Assembly (NCBI GenBank): GCA_036389255.1
Contig: DASVQI010000029.1
Span: 124,001-188,000 of the forward strand
From: JACVRN01 sp036389255
Lineage (GTDB): Bacteria; Acidobacteriota; Blastocatellia; Pyrinomonadales; Pyrinomonadaceae
DNA length: 64,000 nucleotides
Direction: 5' to 3'
Shown: positions 52,169-60,896 of the stretch, piece after piece
Layout of the letters: each line of letters starts with the position of its first letter
How positions within the stretch are numbered: the stretch's first letter is position 1
The notes under the pieces: model-generated
Seen by the model: the letters and a program-made list of their open reading frames with translations, nothing else
What the model was told of the DNA's origin: nothing
Database searches by the model: none
Position numbers and translations under genes: made by a program

Positions 52169-53578
52169 ATGATGAATCGGTCAATCTTTGAGCGTAAACA
52201 CGAGTTGACAGCCGTGAGCGGGACGGTGCAACCTCAAAGCTTTAACTCTTTGCAACGGGGCGGGAATCGTTTGGGCGAATCTGTTGGTGAAGGCGCGGCG
52301 GTCAGAGAAGCCTCAACCGGCTATGTTGAGCTACTGAGGCGGAACCGCGACTTTCGCAGGCTTTGGCTGGGACAGGTCGTCAGCCAGATGGGCGATTGGT
52401 TCAACACCATAGCGCTCTATACCATCGTGCTTGACCTCACGGGCTCAGGCCGCGCAGTCGGCCTTGTGCTGGTCGCGCGCTTTCTTCCGAGCGTCGTAGC
52501 AGGCCCGGCTAGCGGCGTGCTGGCAGACCGCTTCAGCCGCCGCTCGATTATGATTATCTCGGACGCCCTGCGCGCCGTGGTGGTGCTGGGCTTCCTGCTG
52601 GTGAAGAGCGCGGAGCAACTCTGGATGGTCTACGTCCTGACCGTCATGCAGCTAGTCTGCTCCACCTTCTTCGAGCCAGCGCGCACAGCCGCCATCCCAT
52701 CCATAGTTGAGCCGCGCGACCTCATAGCAGCCAACGCAATCTCTTCCGCCACTTGGTCGGCCATGCTTACACTGGGCGCGGCCATAGGCGGGTTGATTAC
52801 CGGCTGGGTCGGGACGGACGCGGCCTTCATACTGGACTCGCTGAGCTACGTTTTGTCGGCCGTGTTAATCATGACGGTGCGACTGCCTCCACGCGAGCCG
52901 CAGGAGAAGAAAGGGTTTACTCTGATGAGCGCCCTTGGCTTGACGCAAACCTTCGAGGGCATGAGCTACGTCAAACGCCGCCCGCGTGTCTTTGCGCTGC
53001 TGATGGTCAAGCCAGCGTGGGGTTTGGGCGGAGGCATACTCGCGCTTCTGGCGGTCTTCGGTGAAAAGATTTTCCCGGTCGGACGAAGCACGGCAACGGG
53101 GATAGGCGTGCTTTATGCCGCGCGCGGGATAGGCACCGCGATAGGCCCGTTCGCGGCCCGTAGGTTTAGCGGCGAAACCAGAGCGCACATGCAGACCTCC
53201 ATTGGAATCTCTTTTCTAATCGGCGGCCTCTTCTACATAGCCTTCGGGAGCGCGACCAACTTCTTCTTCGCCATCATAGTGCTTGCCATAGCACACACGG
53301 GCGGCAGTATCCTCTGGGTCTACTCGACAGTGCTGTTGCAGCAAAGCGTAGAGGACAGCTTTCGCGGGCGGGTGTTCGCAGCCGAGCTTGCGCTGCTGAC
53401 GCTGACCATGGCTGCGTCGAATTACGCGGCGGGCGAGTTGCTCGACCGTTATCAATTTTCGCCGCGCACCGTCACTATAGGCATGGGCGTCTTCTTTCTG
53501 CTGCCGGGACTCGCGTGGTTCATCACCAGAAGGTTGTGGAATAAGGAAGAGGACGCTGAAGGGTCTGAGCAGGGATGA
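52169..53578 (+). CDS. MFS transporter (EntS/MFS_3-like)
   Basis: 469 residues with about twelve membrane segments after a 50-residue polar N-terminus. LGQVVSQMGDWFNTIALYTI and the A-motif GVLADRFSRRSIMIISDALR mark the family, which includes enterobactin exporters and related drug/proton antiporters. LLVKSAEQLWMVYVLTVMQL and GLGGGILALLAVFGEKIFPV are later helices. A second ATG follows immediately at 52172. The next gene starts 8 bp downstream. Substrate unknown; export of a small molecule by proton antiport is likely. Confidence 0.92.
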   Translation: MMNRSIFERKHELTAVSGTVQPQSFNSLQRGGNRLGESVGEGAAVREASTGYVELLRRNRDFRRLWLGQVVSQMGDWFNTIALYTIVLDLTGSGRAVGLVLVARFLPSVVAGPASGVLADRFSRRSIMIISDALRAVVVLGFLLVKSAEQLWMVYVLTVMQLVCSTFFEPARTAAIPSIVEPRDLIAANAISSATWSAMLTLGAAIGGLITGWVGTDAAFILDSLSYVLSAVLIMTVRLPPREPQEKKGFTLMSALGLTQTFEGMSYVKRRPRVFALLMVKPAWGLGGGILALLAVFGEKIFPVGRSTATGIGVLYAARGIGTAIGPFAARRFSGETRAHMQTSIGISFLIGGLFYIAFGSATNFFFAIIVLAIAHTGGSILWVYSTVLLQQSVEDSFRGRVFAAELALLTLTMAASNYAAGELLDRYQFSPRTVTIGMGVFFLLPGLAWFITRRLWNKEEDAEGSEQG

Positions 53579-53585
53579 AAATTCT

Positions 53586-54143
53586 ATGAAGATAAAAATC
53601 GGGGTCATGGGCTCGGCTGACGATACTTTGCCGGGAGAGGCGCGTGAGGCTCTGCGCGAAAAGGGCGAGGCTCTCGGCCGGGCCATAGCCGCGCACGACG
53701 TGGTGCTGCTGACGGGAGCTACAACGGGCATCCCGTACACTGTGGGCCGCGCGGCGCACGAGGCTGGCGCTTTTCACATAGGAGTGTCGCCCGCAGAAAA
53801 TTTACGCGAGCACGTAGAAGGCTTTAAGCTTCCGACGGACGCCTGCGACGCGATTATCTTCACGGGCTTCGGCCTGAAGGGGCGCAACGTGGTGCTCGTG
53901 CGCTCCTGCGACATAGTGCTTTTCATAGGCGGCTCTATCGGCTCGCTCAACGAGTTCACGATAGCCCACGACGAGGGGCGCGTCATAGGCTGCCTGACTA
54001 GGACGGGCGGCGTGGCTGACGAAGCCGAGAGATTGATGGAAATCTTCTCTAAGAGGACACGCTCGGTAGTGCTGCACGGCGACGACCCCGTGCGGCTGGT
54101 CAACGCCTGCATGGAAGCGCTTCGGCAGATGGAAGAAGATTGA
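53586..54143 (+). CDS. SLOG/LOG-superfamily nucleotide-binding Rossmann protein (TIGR00725-like)
   Basis: 185 residues: MGSADDTLPGEAREALREKG, VLLTGATTGIPYTVGRAAHE, RSCDIVLFIGGSIGSLNEFT. The GGSIGSLNE motif corresponds to the PGGxGTxxE loop of LOG and DprA-related proteins, with altered residues, as in the TIGR00725 group. Such proteins bind or hydrolyse nucleotides or their derivatives; function here is not known. It is 7 bp after the MFS stop and 3 bp before the CBM9-like gene, so probably one operon. Confidence 0.8.
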   Translation: MKIKIGVMGSADDTLPGEAREALREKGEALGRAIAAHDVVLLTGATTGIPYTVGRAAHEAGAFHIGVSPAENLREHVEGFKLPTDACDAIIFTGFGLKGRNVVLVRSCDIVLFIGGSIGSLNEFTIAHDEGRVIGCLTRTGGVADEAERLMEIFSKRTRSVVLHGDDPVRLVNACMEALRQMEED

Positions 54144-54146
54144 GTT

Positions 54147-54800
54147 ATGAACGAGGCCGGTAGAGAAAACATTATCAGCGTGCTCCGGGTGAGCGAGGAG
54201 ATTCCCGCTCACGACTTTTTTCATGCCGGGTGGGAGAGGGCGCGGGGCGTGAGCCTTACGCGCTACTGGTCTGGAGAAGCCGCGCCGCCGGGGCGTCACG
54301 CGGAAGCCAGCCTCGTATGGTCAAGCGAAGCTCTGTCCGTGCGCTTCGTCTGTCGTCAGGAAGAGCCGCTCGTGATAAGCGATGCGCCGCAGACGGCGGA
54401 GAAGACACAGGGGCTGTGGGAGCGCGATGTGTGTGAAATCTTCGTCGCGCCGGACAGGGATGAGCCCATGCATTATTTCGAGTTCGAGGCCGCGCCGACC
54501 GGCGAATGGATTGACCTAGAGATTAGATACCGTGGAGCCGAGCGCGAAACCGACTGGCATTACCGCTCGGGCATGACGGCTGCGGCCAGCGTCGAAGAGG
54601 GACGCGTCCTGATTGCCATGCGCCTCCCGTGGGAGGCTTTCGCCCGGAAGCCGCAGGCGGGAGAGATTTGGCTCACGAACCTCTTTCGCTGTGTCGGGAG
54701 CGGCGAAGATAGAGGCTACCTCACGTGGCGGCCAACGCGCACCGCCCGCCCAAACTTTCACGTCCCCCGGGCCTTCGGCCTGCTCAGGTTCGAGGAATAA
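54147..54800 (+). CDS. CBM9/DOMON-like beta-sandwich protein
   Basis: 217 residues, no signal peptide. The pattern of a family-9 carbohydrate-binding-like sandwich is visible: ASLVWSSEALSVRFVCRQEE, LWERDVCEIFVAPDRDEP, YFEFEAAPTGEWIDLEIRYR, VLIAMRLPWEAFARKPQAGE and NLFRCVGSGEDRGYLTWRPT. Proteins of this type are widespread in Acidobacteriota and Bacteroidota as stand-alone domains whose ligand is usually unknown. It is third in a probable operon with the MFS and SLOG genes. The stop codon forms the outer end of a long nested hairpin. Confidence 0.75.
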   Translation: MNEAGRENIISVLRVSEEIPAHDFFHAGWERARGVSLTRYWSGEAAPPGRHAEASLVWSSEALSVRFVCRQEEPLVISDAPQTAEKTQGLWERDVCEIFVAPDRDEPMHYFEFEAAPTGEWIDLEIRYRGAERETDWHYRSGMTAAASVEEGRVLIAMRLPWEAFARKPQAGEIWLTNLFRCVGSGEDRGYLTWRPTRTARPNFHVPRAFGLLRFEE

Positions 54801-55002
54801 GTCACAGGTCAAAAGAAGGGGTCTCGGTGATGGGTCAATTTCAAAATCAATCACCGCAGAGACGCAGAGAGACGCGAGAGGGGGCGCGGAGAAAAGCATT
54901 CAACTCTCTGCGCTTTCCTCTGCGACACTCTGCGTCTCTGCGGTGAATTACTTGTTTAGATTTCTAACTGACCCACTACTAGTTTTTCGACTTGTGACTT
55001 TA
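54798..55002. repeat. Nested triple hairpin between convergent genes
   Basis: Outer arms (about 54798-54814 and 54983-55002) match TAAGTCACAGGTC against its imperfect complement and contain both flanking stop codons. Middle arms are GTGATGGGTCA (54828-54838)/TGACCCACTAC. The inner arms CACCGCAGAGACGCAGAG (54852-54869)/54929-54946 are perfect over 18 bp. Three unrelated repeat families are nested. Confidence 0.8.
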
Positions 55003-55419
55003 TTTGAGCAGGGCCGTGTAGCGTGCGCGGTCTTCCGGGCTCATCTCCGTAATCCTGATGCCTATCAGGTAGCCTTTGTCGGCTTTTCCCTCTTCCAGCT
55101 TCTCGTAACGCGCGGAGATGCCGTAAATCACAATCGGGTCGCTTTCATCTTCTATGAGAATCTCAAGCGTGCGGTCTTCGCCCATCAGATAGATGTTGTT
55201 AATGCGTATGGCCGGAAGTATCAGAGCAAGGCCGGTAGAGCTTACGTCGCGCGTGTAGCCGTAGAGCGCGTCGCCGTCGGTCGCCGAGACGCGCGCGGGC
55301 CGCGCGGCTTTCACGGGCGAAACCCTCACGCTCAGGCGTATCGTACGGCGCGGAGCGCGGCGACGATTGCCCAGATATTCTCTGAGGTGCGCGGCGATGG
55401 AACGTATCAATTCGGTCAT
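55000..55419 (-). CDS. PilZ-domain protein (c-di-GMP receptor)
   Basis: 139 residues. The two PilZ signatures are present in correct order: the Arg motif NRRRAPRRTIRLSV (RxxxR, about 19-32) and DVSSTGLAL (D/N-x-S-x-x-G, about 58-66). A beta-barrel follows, and no other domain is attached. It should bind c-di-GMP and pass the signal to a partner. It starts 3 bp after the carboxypeptidase-regulatory-like gene on the same strand. The HD-GYP/GGDEF protein 4 kb away is a possible source of its ligand. Confidence 0.88.
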   Translation of the reverse strand: MTELIRSIAAHLREYLGNRRRAPRRTIRLSVRVSPVKAARPARVSATDGDALYGYTRDVSSTGLALILPAIRINNIYLMGEDRTLEILIEDESDPIVIYGISARYEKLEEGKADKGYLIGIRITEMSPEDRARYTALLK

Positions 55420-55422
55420 GGC

Positions 55423-57309
55423 TCACGGCTTACTCGCGGGCGCAACCAGCTCTATGGTTTCGCTGCCGCCTGCCGTGAGTGTAACAGACTTGGTGCTTCC
55501 TGAGCGCGCTCTGATGAAAGCTTCGTTGATGGAGCGCAGATTATCGCCCTCTCCGAGGATTACCACTTGATAAGTTCCGGGCGCAGCCGTGACTTTGAAA
55601 GTGCCGTCCGCTCCCGTGACCGCAGGCAGAAAGGAGCGCCAGCGAGCGGGGTCTGAGGGTACCAGCAACAGGATTGAGCCGCGCACGGGCTTGGCGTCGC
55701 TTGCCGAGACTACACGGCCTTGAAGCGTAGCCACTTCGGTCGAAATCGTGATGCGAACGTTCTCGATGTTCGTGCCGGAGCCTATTCTGACAGGCTCGCG
55801 CAGGAGGTCAATGCCGCCAGCCGTGGCCGATTTAATGTAGAACCTCTCGCCCGACTGCTGCACGGAGAGGTAGAACTCGCCGGGCGGAACTTTATCTATA
55901 GTGAAGCTGCCGTCCTGCTGTACGAAGCCGTATCTTATTTGCCCCGCGAGGCTCATGTCGCGCGGCAACAGAGAGACGTTCAGGCTCTCCTGCGTAGAGG
56001 GCTTGCCGCCTTCTATTATAATCGTGCCCTGTAGACGCCCGCCTTCGCCAAGCTCTATGACTATGCCTGAGAGGTCTGCGCCGGAGACGGTCACGTCCTG
56101 CTGGCGCGTCACGAGCGCGGGTTTTCTGGGAGCGGCCGGAGCGGCCGGAGCAGTCGTAGCGGTACGCTCGTCGCGTGCCTCTGCGGTAGCCTGCATGGTT
56201 TCTCGAACATCCCCCTCCGAATCGTCGTCACCCGGGTCAACCTTAATCGTGTAGCTTCCGTCCGGGATGTTGGTAAACGACCAGCGCCCCTGCTCGTCCG
56301 TGGCGGTGCTCGGCCCGGCGTCCATAAAGGGCAGGGCCACAGCTTCCGACTTACTTTGAATCGTGACCTGTGCGCGCACGGGCGTTCTGGACTGGCGAGC
56401 TACGACGCTGCCGGATACGGTGTACAAAGCTCTCTCTATGAGCGTGATATTTATCTCTGTCGCTTCCTGTCCGGCTTCGACTTTGACTTTCGTAGCCTGC
56501 TTGAGGCTAGTCTCGTTCTGATAGTAGCTGATGCTGAAGTTCGAGCTGCCCGTCAGTCCCATCATGGCGTATTCTTCGCGCACGTCTTCACGCGTGTTGC
56601 TTTCAGACGCGCCCAGCACATACTCGCCCGGCGGCAGGCCCGCTATCCGATAGATGCCCCGGTCATCCGTCCTCAAGCTCAGCATGCTGTAGGGAGAAAA
56701 GCTCGTGATGAATCGAATCAGACGATTATCTTTTTTACGCAGGATGATTATCTGCGCGCTCGTCACAGGGTCGCCGTCCTGATAGGTGATGCGGCCAGTG
56801 ATGACGCCTCCGCGACGGGCGCGAATCTGCACGTCAACCCTGTTCGTGCCGTTGACCGTAACCTCTTCAAACTCTTTTCTGACGGCGACGATGGCGGCTC
56901 TTTCGTCCATGCCGTCTTCCAGCTCTATGCTGCTTAGGGGTGTAATGATGCCCGGCGAGTCTACCATTATGAAGTAGGAGCCCGCCGGGATATCCTTCAC
57001 CTGAAACTCGCCGCGCTCGTTCGTCACACCGCCCTTCTCCATCCCGCCGCTCCCGTCCGACTTGAGAAGCAATATGCGAGCGCGCCTCACCGGGCGATTC
57101 GTGTCGTCGTAGATGACACGCCCGCGCACCACCGATTTCGCAGGCCCGGCAGGAGTCGGCTGCGGCCTCTCCTCCTGCTGCGTCGTGACATCCGTCTGGG
57201 TCGTAGTAGTCGTGCCGTTATCCTGTGCGCGCGTAGTCTCGGCGGCTGCGATGATGAAGAGGGAGAGGAAGAAGAGGGCCGCGCATGATGTGGCTTTGAG
57301 ATGTCGCAT
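55423..57309 (-). CDS. Exported carboxypeptidase-regulatory-like (Ig-like) repeat protein
   Basis: 628 residues from ATG 57309; a GTG at 57336 overlapping the previous stop would add nine. Signal peptide ATSCAALFFLSLFIIAAAET. Five to six beta-sandwich repeats of carboxypeptidase-regulatory type follow, recognised by VVRGRVIYDDTNRPVRRARI, GVITGRITYQDGDPVTSAQI, YTVSGSVVARQSRTPVRAQV, GRLQGTIIIEGGKPSTQESL and ATLQGRVVSASDAKPVRGSI. Each is paired with DERGEFQVKDIPAGSY-like strands. No catalytic domain or TonB receptor is attached. It is likely periplasmic or surface-exposed; role unknown. It sits between a pilin-like-tailed protein and a PilZ protein. Confidence 0.82.
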   Translation of the reverse strand: MRHLKATSCAALFFLSLFIIAAAETTRAQDNGTTTTTQTDVTTQQEERPQPTPAGPAKSVVRGRVIYDDTNRPVRRARILLLKSDGSGGMEKGGVTNERGEFQVKDIPAGSYFIMVDSPGIITPLSSIELEDGMDERAAIVAVRKEFEEVTVNGTNRVDVQIRARRGGVITGRITYQDGDPVTSAQIIILRKKDNRLIRFITSFSPYSMLSLRTDDRGIYRIAGLPPGEYVLGASESNTREDVREEYAMMGLTGSSNFSISYYQNETSLKQATKVKVEAGQEATEINITLIERALYTVSGSVVARQSRTPVRAQVTIQSKSEAVALPFMDAGPSTATDEQGRWSFTNIPDGSYTIKVDPGDDDSEGDVRETMQATAEARDERTATTAPAAPAAPRKPALVTRQQDVTVSGADLSGIVIELGEGGRLQGTIIIEGGKPSTQESLNVSLLPRDMSLAGQIRYGFVQQDGSFTIDKVPPGEFYLSVQQSGERFYIKSATAGGIDLLREPVRIGSGTNIENVRITISTEVATLQGRVVSASDAKPVRGSILLLVPSDPARWRSFLPAVTGADGTFKVTAAPGTYQVVILGEGDNLRSINEAFIRARSGSTKSVTLTAGGSETIELVAPASKP

Positions 57310-57332
57310 AATTGGCCTGTAGGGTCTTGAGT

Positions 57333-58142
57333 TCACTTCTTCGGCACGTACGGTTTCCCGCCCGTGTCCGCCTTCTTGATGCCGCTCGGATCCATGTAGA
57401 AGGATTGCAGCCCCGTGCGGCCGTAGACGGCGGGCTCCGCCCCTGCCGTGTAGCTCTTCCTGTCCGGGGAGAGCGTGATGTGAAATTTATAGCCGGTTGA
57501 TTGAGATGAAAGCACGTCTTCGGGCAGCAACTCTTCTTTCACAAGCGTCTGCAAGTCCGTGAAGACGCCGTTGTGTTGCAGGCTGTAAACGAGCTGCTTC
57601 TGCGCTATGTTCATGAGCATGTTCTGCGCGTCCAGCTCGTGCGTCTCTATCCGCAGCTTGAAGAAATATTTTGTGCCGTCGCGCTTGGCAGCCTGCTCCA
57701 CCTGTTCGTTGAAGGTGACAATCCAGTTCCCCGAAACCCTTCGCACCAGTAGCTCTATGGGAGGGTCGCCGGGGCCGTCGCTGACGAGCTTGACGAAGAC
57801 GGAGGCGCGGTCGCCGCTAATCTGCTCGCCCGCCAACTGAATCTTGTCGGCGTCCGTCGCCATGCCTTCAAAATCGCGCCGCAAATCCTCAAGCTCAGAG
57901 GCGCTCAGATTCTCCACTGCGGGCCTGAGCGCCGTCGCCATCAAAGCATCACGAAATCGCTTTTCGCTCAAAGCCTTGTAGAAGCGGCGCACGGCGTCGG
58001 ACGGAGTGGAAGCAGCGCCCGTCGCCGTGTTGCCGGAAGTCTGCGCCGTCGCGTCCGAGAGCGCGCCCGAGACAACTAGCAGGAAGGCTGCAAGGAGCGG
58101 GCTGGCTGAGTTGTATGCTTTCTTAAATCTGAGCTTGAGCAT
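57333..58142 (-). CDS. Exported protein with NTF2-like region and pilin-like C-terminal segment
   Basis: 269 residues from ATG 58142, preceded by GAGGAAGA; the frame is open 53 codons further up but that part is Arg/Leu-rich and lies over the terminator. Signal peptide SPLLAAFLLVVSGALSDATA. Residues about 45-150 resemble DUF4878/NTF2-like domains (DAVRRFYKALSEKRFRDALM, WIVTFNEQ). The C-terminal 90 residues (NIAQKQLVYSLQHNGVFTDL, then GYKFHITLSPDRKSYTAGAE and GRTGLQSFYMDPSGIKKAD) match the globular part of type II secretion pseudopilins without the N-terminal pilin helix. The fusion is unusual. Function unknown. Confidence 0.7.
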   Translation of the reverse strand: MLKLRFKKAYNSASPLLAAFLLVVSGALSDATAQTSGNTATGAASTPSDAVRRFYKALSEKRFRDALMATALRPAVENLSASELEDLRRDFEGMATDADKIQLAGEQISGDRASVFVKLVSDGPGDPPIELLVRRVSGNWIVTFNEQVEQAAKRDGTKYFFKLRIETHELDAQNMLMNIAQKQLVYSLQHNGVFTDLQTLVKEELLPEDVLSSQSTGYKFHITLSPDRKSYTAGAEPAVYGRTGLQSFYMDPSGIKKADTGGKPYVPKK

Positions 58143-58168
58143 CGGATGAATCTTCCTCGTATGAAAAG

Positions 58169-58213
58169 TGAGGCGCGCCCAACCTTGTAAACCGGTCAGA
58201 GGAGCGCGCCTCA
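58169..58213 (-). terminator. Intrinsic terminator of the OPT transporter gene
   Basis: TGAGGCGCGC (58169-58178) pairs perfectly with GCGCGCCTCA (58204-58213). On the minus strand the stem is followed by CTTTTCAT. It lies 42 bp past the OPT stop. Confidence 0.7.
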
Positions 58214-58254
58214 AGAATAATAGAAGCAGCAAAAGCTGTAAACGTTGGCCGCCT

Positions 58255-60699
58255 CTAGGTGTCTCTGAACGAACGGGACGAGGGCGGCGCGGAAGCGGCA
58301 TCGCCCGCTCCGGGCCTGCCCGAGAGCCACCATTCGCGCCCGACTATGTACAGGAGCGCGGTCAGTATGATGAACGGAATTAGCCCCAGCACGTCAGACC
58401 AACCGCCGTAGCCCGCGTCAAATAACGGGTTATGCGCCGTAGACCATTCTTCGTAGCCCCTGAGCCGCGCGGCTACGGAGTCGCTCAGGTTCAGGAAGGC
58501 GTAGACCACGCCCGCCAGCGTGCCGCCCGCTATGTAGCCCGAAGCCAGCAGCACGCCCTGACTCTTGTCGCCTTCTGCCACTAGCTGCTCTTCCGTCATC
58601 TTCTTGTTGGCGAACTTGCGCCGCAGGTACTTGTCAACGGCCCACCGAATCATGCCGCCTACGAAAATCGGGGCCGAGACGGAGATGGGAAGATACACGC
58701 CCACGGCAAAGGCCAGCGAGGGAATGCCTGAAAGCTCAAGCACGACTGCTATGAAGACCCCTAGCAGCACAAGGCCCCACGGCAGTTCTCGACTCAGGAT
58801 GCCCTTGATGATGTAGGACATCAGCGTCGCCTTCGGCGCTGTGAACTTCTGCACGGTAGAGCCGTCAGCGCGCTTGTCGTAGATGCCGTTGATGCCGGGG
58901 TCTGCCAGATAAACCGGCACGCCCTGCTCGTTGACGAGGTAACGACCGGCGGGGCCGTTCTCAGGCGTCGTCTTGTGCCAGACGTAATAGTTGTTGGTGT
59001 CGCCGCCCGCCTGCGAGCCTTCCAGTCTTTCGCGCTTAGGCTCGCTGCCGCTTCGCTCGTAGTCAGCCGAGTTGGCGCGGAAATCGGGCGCGAAGGTGAA
59101 GTCCTTGTTGTTGGCGATGGGGACGTAGACCGTGCCGGACTGATTCAGTTGCAGCAGTATGGGCCCCAGCACGAGCGCAGAGACGAGAGCGCCCACCAGA
59201 ATCGCAATCTGCTGGTACTTGGGCGTTGCGCCCACCAGAAAGCCGGTCTTCAAGTCCTGCGAGGTCGTGCCGCCGTTCGACGCCGCGATACAGACGATTG
59301 CGCCGATGGAGAGCGCCGTCACGTAATAGGGCGGCTGAGTCCAGCCTATGATGAGAAAGACTAGGCTCGTCAGGAGCAGCGTCGCCACCGTCATGCCGGA
59401 TATCGGATTCGAGCTTGAGCCGACTTCGCCCGTCAGGCGCGACGACACAGTGACGAAGAGAAATCCGAAGGCGATTATCAGAAGCGCTCCCAGTGGGTTC
59501 CATTGAAGATTGAGCGCGCGGCTGGCCATGATGGCTATCAGCAGGACGACTATGCCGCCGATGACGAAGCGCATAGAAAGGTCTTGGTCGGTACGAGGCG
59601 CGTTCTCCGACGCTTCCTGACGCCCGCGCAAATCGCTCAAGCCGCCCTTGAGTCCCTGCCAGATAATGGGCAGAGAGCGAAAGAGACTGATGATGCCTCC
59701 GGCAGCGACCGCGCCCGCGCCTATGTATAGAATGTAAGTCTTCTGAATCTGCGACACGCTCATGGCGCTAATCAGGTGCGCCGTTTCGGGCGCAAGCGGC
59801 GTGGTCAGCCCGCCCCCGAAATACTTAATCGCGGGAATCAGCACCAGATAAGCAAGCACACCGCCTCCGACCATGATGGAAGCTATGCGCGGGCCTATGA
59901 TGTAGCCTACGCCTAGGAGCGCCGGATTGTTTTCCAGAGAGACGGAGCCTCCCGTGAACGGCGGGCCGAACTCCTTGGTCGGGTACTCTTTCCAGGTCTT
60001 GAAGACCTGCATCAGCCCGTAGTAGAGGAAGCCTATGCTGAAGCCTGTGATAATCGTCTTGCCGCCCGTCGCCGCAGCCTCCTGCGTCTCGAGGCCAAGC
60101 TCTTCGCGCGCGTGAATCGCCGCCTCCCTTGATTCGGCGCTCGCGCCCGCCTTCAATACTTCGGCGCAGGCAGTCCCTTCCGGGTACTTCAGGATTCCGT
60201 GCTGCTGTACGATGAGCGCGCGTCTCAGGGGAATCATCATCAGGATTCCCAGAAGCCCGCCCAGCACTGCCACCAGCATGACCCGCGTGAACTCAAGGTC
60301 GAATCCCAGAATCATGATGGCGGGCATGGTGACGCCTATGCCGAAGGCTATACTTTCGCCCGCAGAGCCCGCCGTCTGCACTATGTTGTTCTCCAGAATG
60401 GTCGCGTCGCGCAGGCCCATCTTCGAGAGCAGGCGAAAGAGCGTGATGGAGATAACGGCTACGGGTATGGACGCGCTGACGGTAAGGCCGACCTTCAGCA
60501 CCAGATAAAGAGAGGACGCGCCGAAGATTACGCCCAGCAGCGTTCCTATAATCAAGGGCAACGGCGTCAGCTCGCGCAGCCGCACGTTGGCAGGGATGTA
60601 TGGCCTGAACGCGGCGGCCAAAGGGTTCTCCGGCCTTGTTCCGACAACATCCGGGTATTCGTTACTTGGCTTGGTAACCTCGACGACTCCACCTGACAT
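58255..60699 (-). CDS. OPT-family oligopeptide transporter
   Basis: 814 residues from ATG 60699, placed 8 nt after GGAGG; a GTG three codons upstream overlaps that site. Many membrane segments: LPLIIGTLLGVIFGASSLYL opens the bundle, YPEGTACAEVLKAGASAESR is the conserved OPT loop, and NGGTTSQDLKTGFLVGATPK the second signature. Family members import oligopeptides or metal-siderophore complexes using the proton gradient. A periplasmic loop of about 110 residues around 520-630 (NNKDFTFAPDFRANSADYER) is larger than in many homologues. Together with M14, M28 and tricorn peptidases it fits peptide scavenging. Confidence 0.94.
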   Translation of the reverse strand: MSGGVVEVTKPSNEYPDVVGTRPENPLAAAFRPYIPANVRLRELTPLPLIIGTLLGVIFGASSLYLVLKVGLTVSASIPVAVISITLFRLLSKMGLRDATILENNIVQTAGSAGESIAFGIGVTMPAIMILGFDLEFTRVMLVAVLGGLLGILMMIPLRRALIVQQHGILKYPEGTACAEVLKAGASAESREAAIHAREELGLETQEAAATGGKTIITGFSIGFLYYGLMQVFKTWKEYPTKEFGPPFTGGSVSLENNPALLGVGYIIGPRIASIMVGGGVLAYLVLIPAIKYFGGGLTTPLAPETAHLISAMSVSQIQKTYILYIGAGAVAAGGIISLFRSLPIIWQGLKGGLSDLRGRQEASENAPRTDQDLSMRFVIGGIVVLLIAIMASRALNLQWNPLGALLIIAFGFLFVTVSSRLTGEVGSSSNPISGMTVATLLLTSLVFLIIGWTQPPYYVTALSIGAIVCIAASNGGTTSQDLKTGFLVGATPKYQQIAILVGALVSALVLGPILLQLNQSGTVYVPIANNKDFTFAPDFRANSADYERSGSEPKRERLEGSQAGGDTNNYYVWHKTTPENGPAGRYLVNEQGVPVYLADPGINGIYDKRADGSTVQKFTAPKATLMSYIIKGILSRELPWGLVLLGVFIAVVLELSGIPSLAFAVGVYLPISVSAPIFVGGMIRWAVDKYLRRKFANKKMTEEQLVAEGDKSQGVLLASGYIAGGTLAGVVYAFLNLSDSVAARLRGYEEWSTAHNPLFDAGYGGWSDVLGLIPFIILTALLYIVGREWWLSGRPGAGDAASAPPSSRSFRDT

Positions 60700-60896
60700 G
60701 GAAATCACCTCCGACAGTTTTTCTAAGTGCGGGGAGTGCTAAGGGATTTGCAGCGCTACTTTACCGCGCAAGGGCGAGCCCGCGCAAGTAACTTTGCTTC
60801 CAGCCTTTCTACTTTTGCCTTCCTCTTGTTACACTTCGGCTGTTTCGGTTGCTGCCAATCTATTCCTTGAGACATATTTCGGAGCCCTTCAATCGG

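Noticed and set aside
58143..58301. 53-residue upstream extension of the NTF2/pilin-like protein
   Set aside because: It crosses the OPT terminator and reaches into the OPT gene end; the signal peptide starts at ATG 58142.
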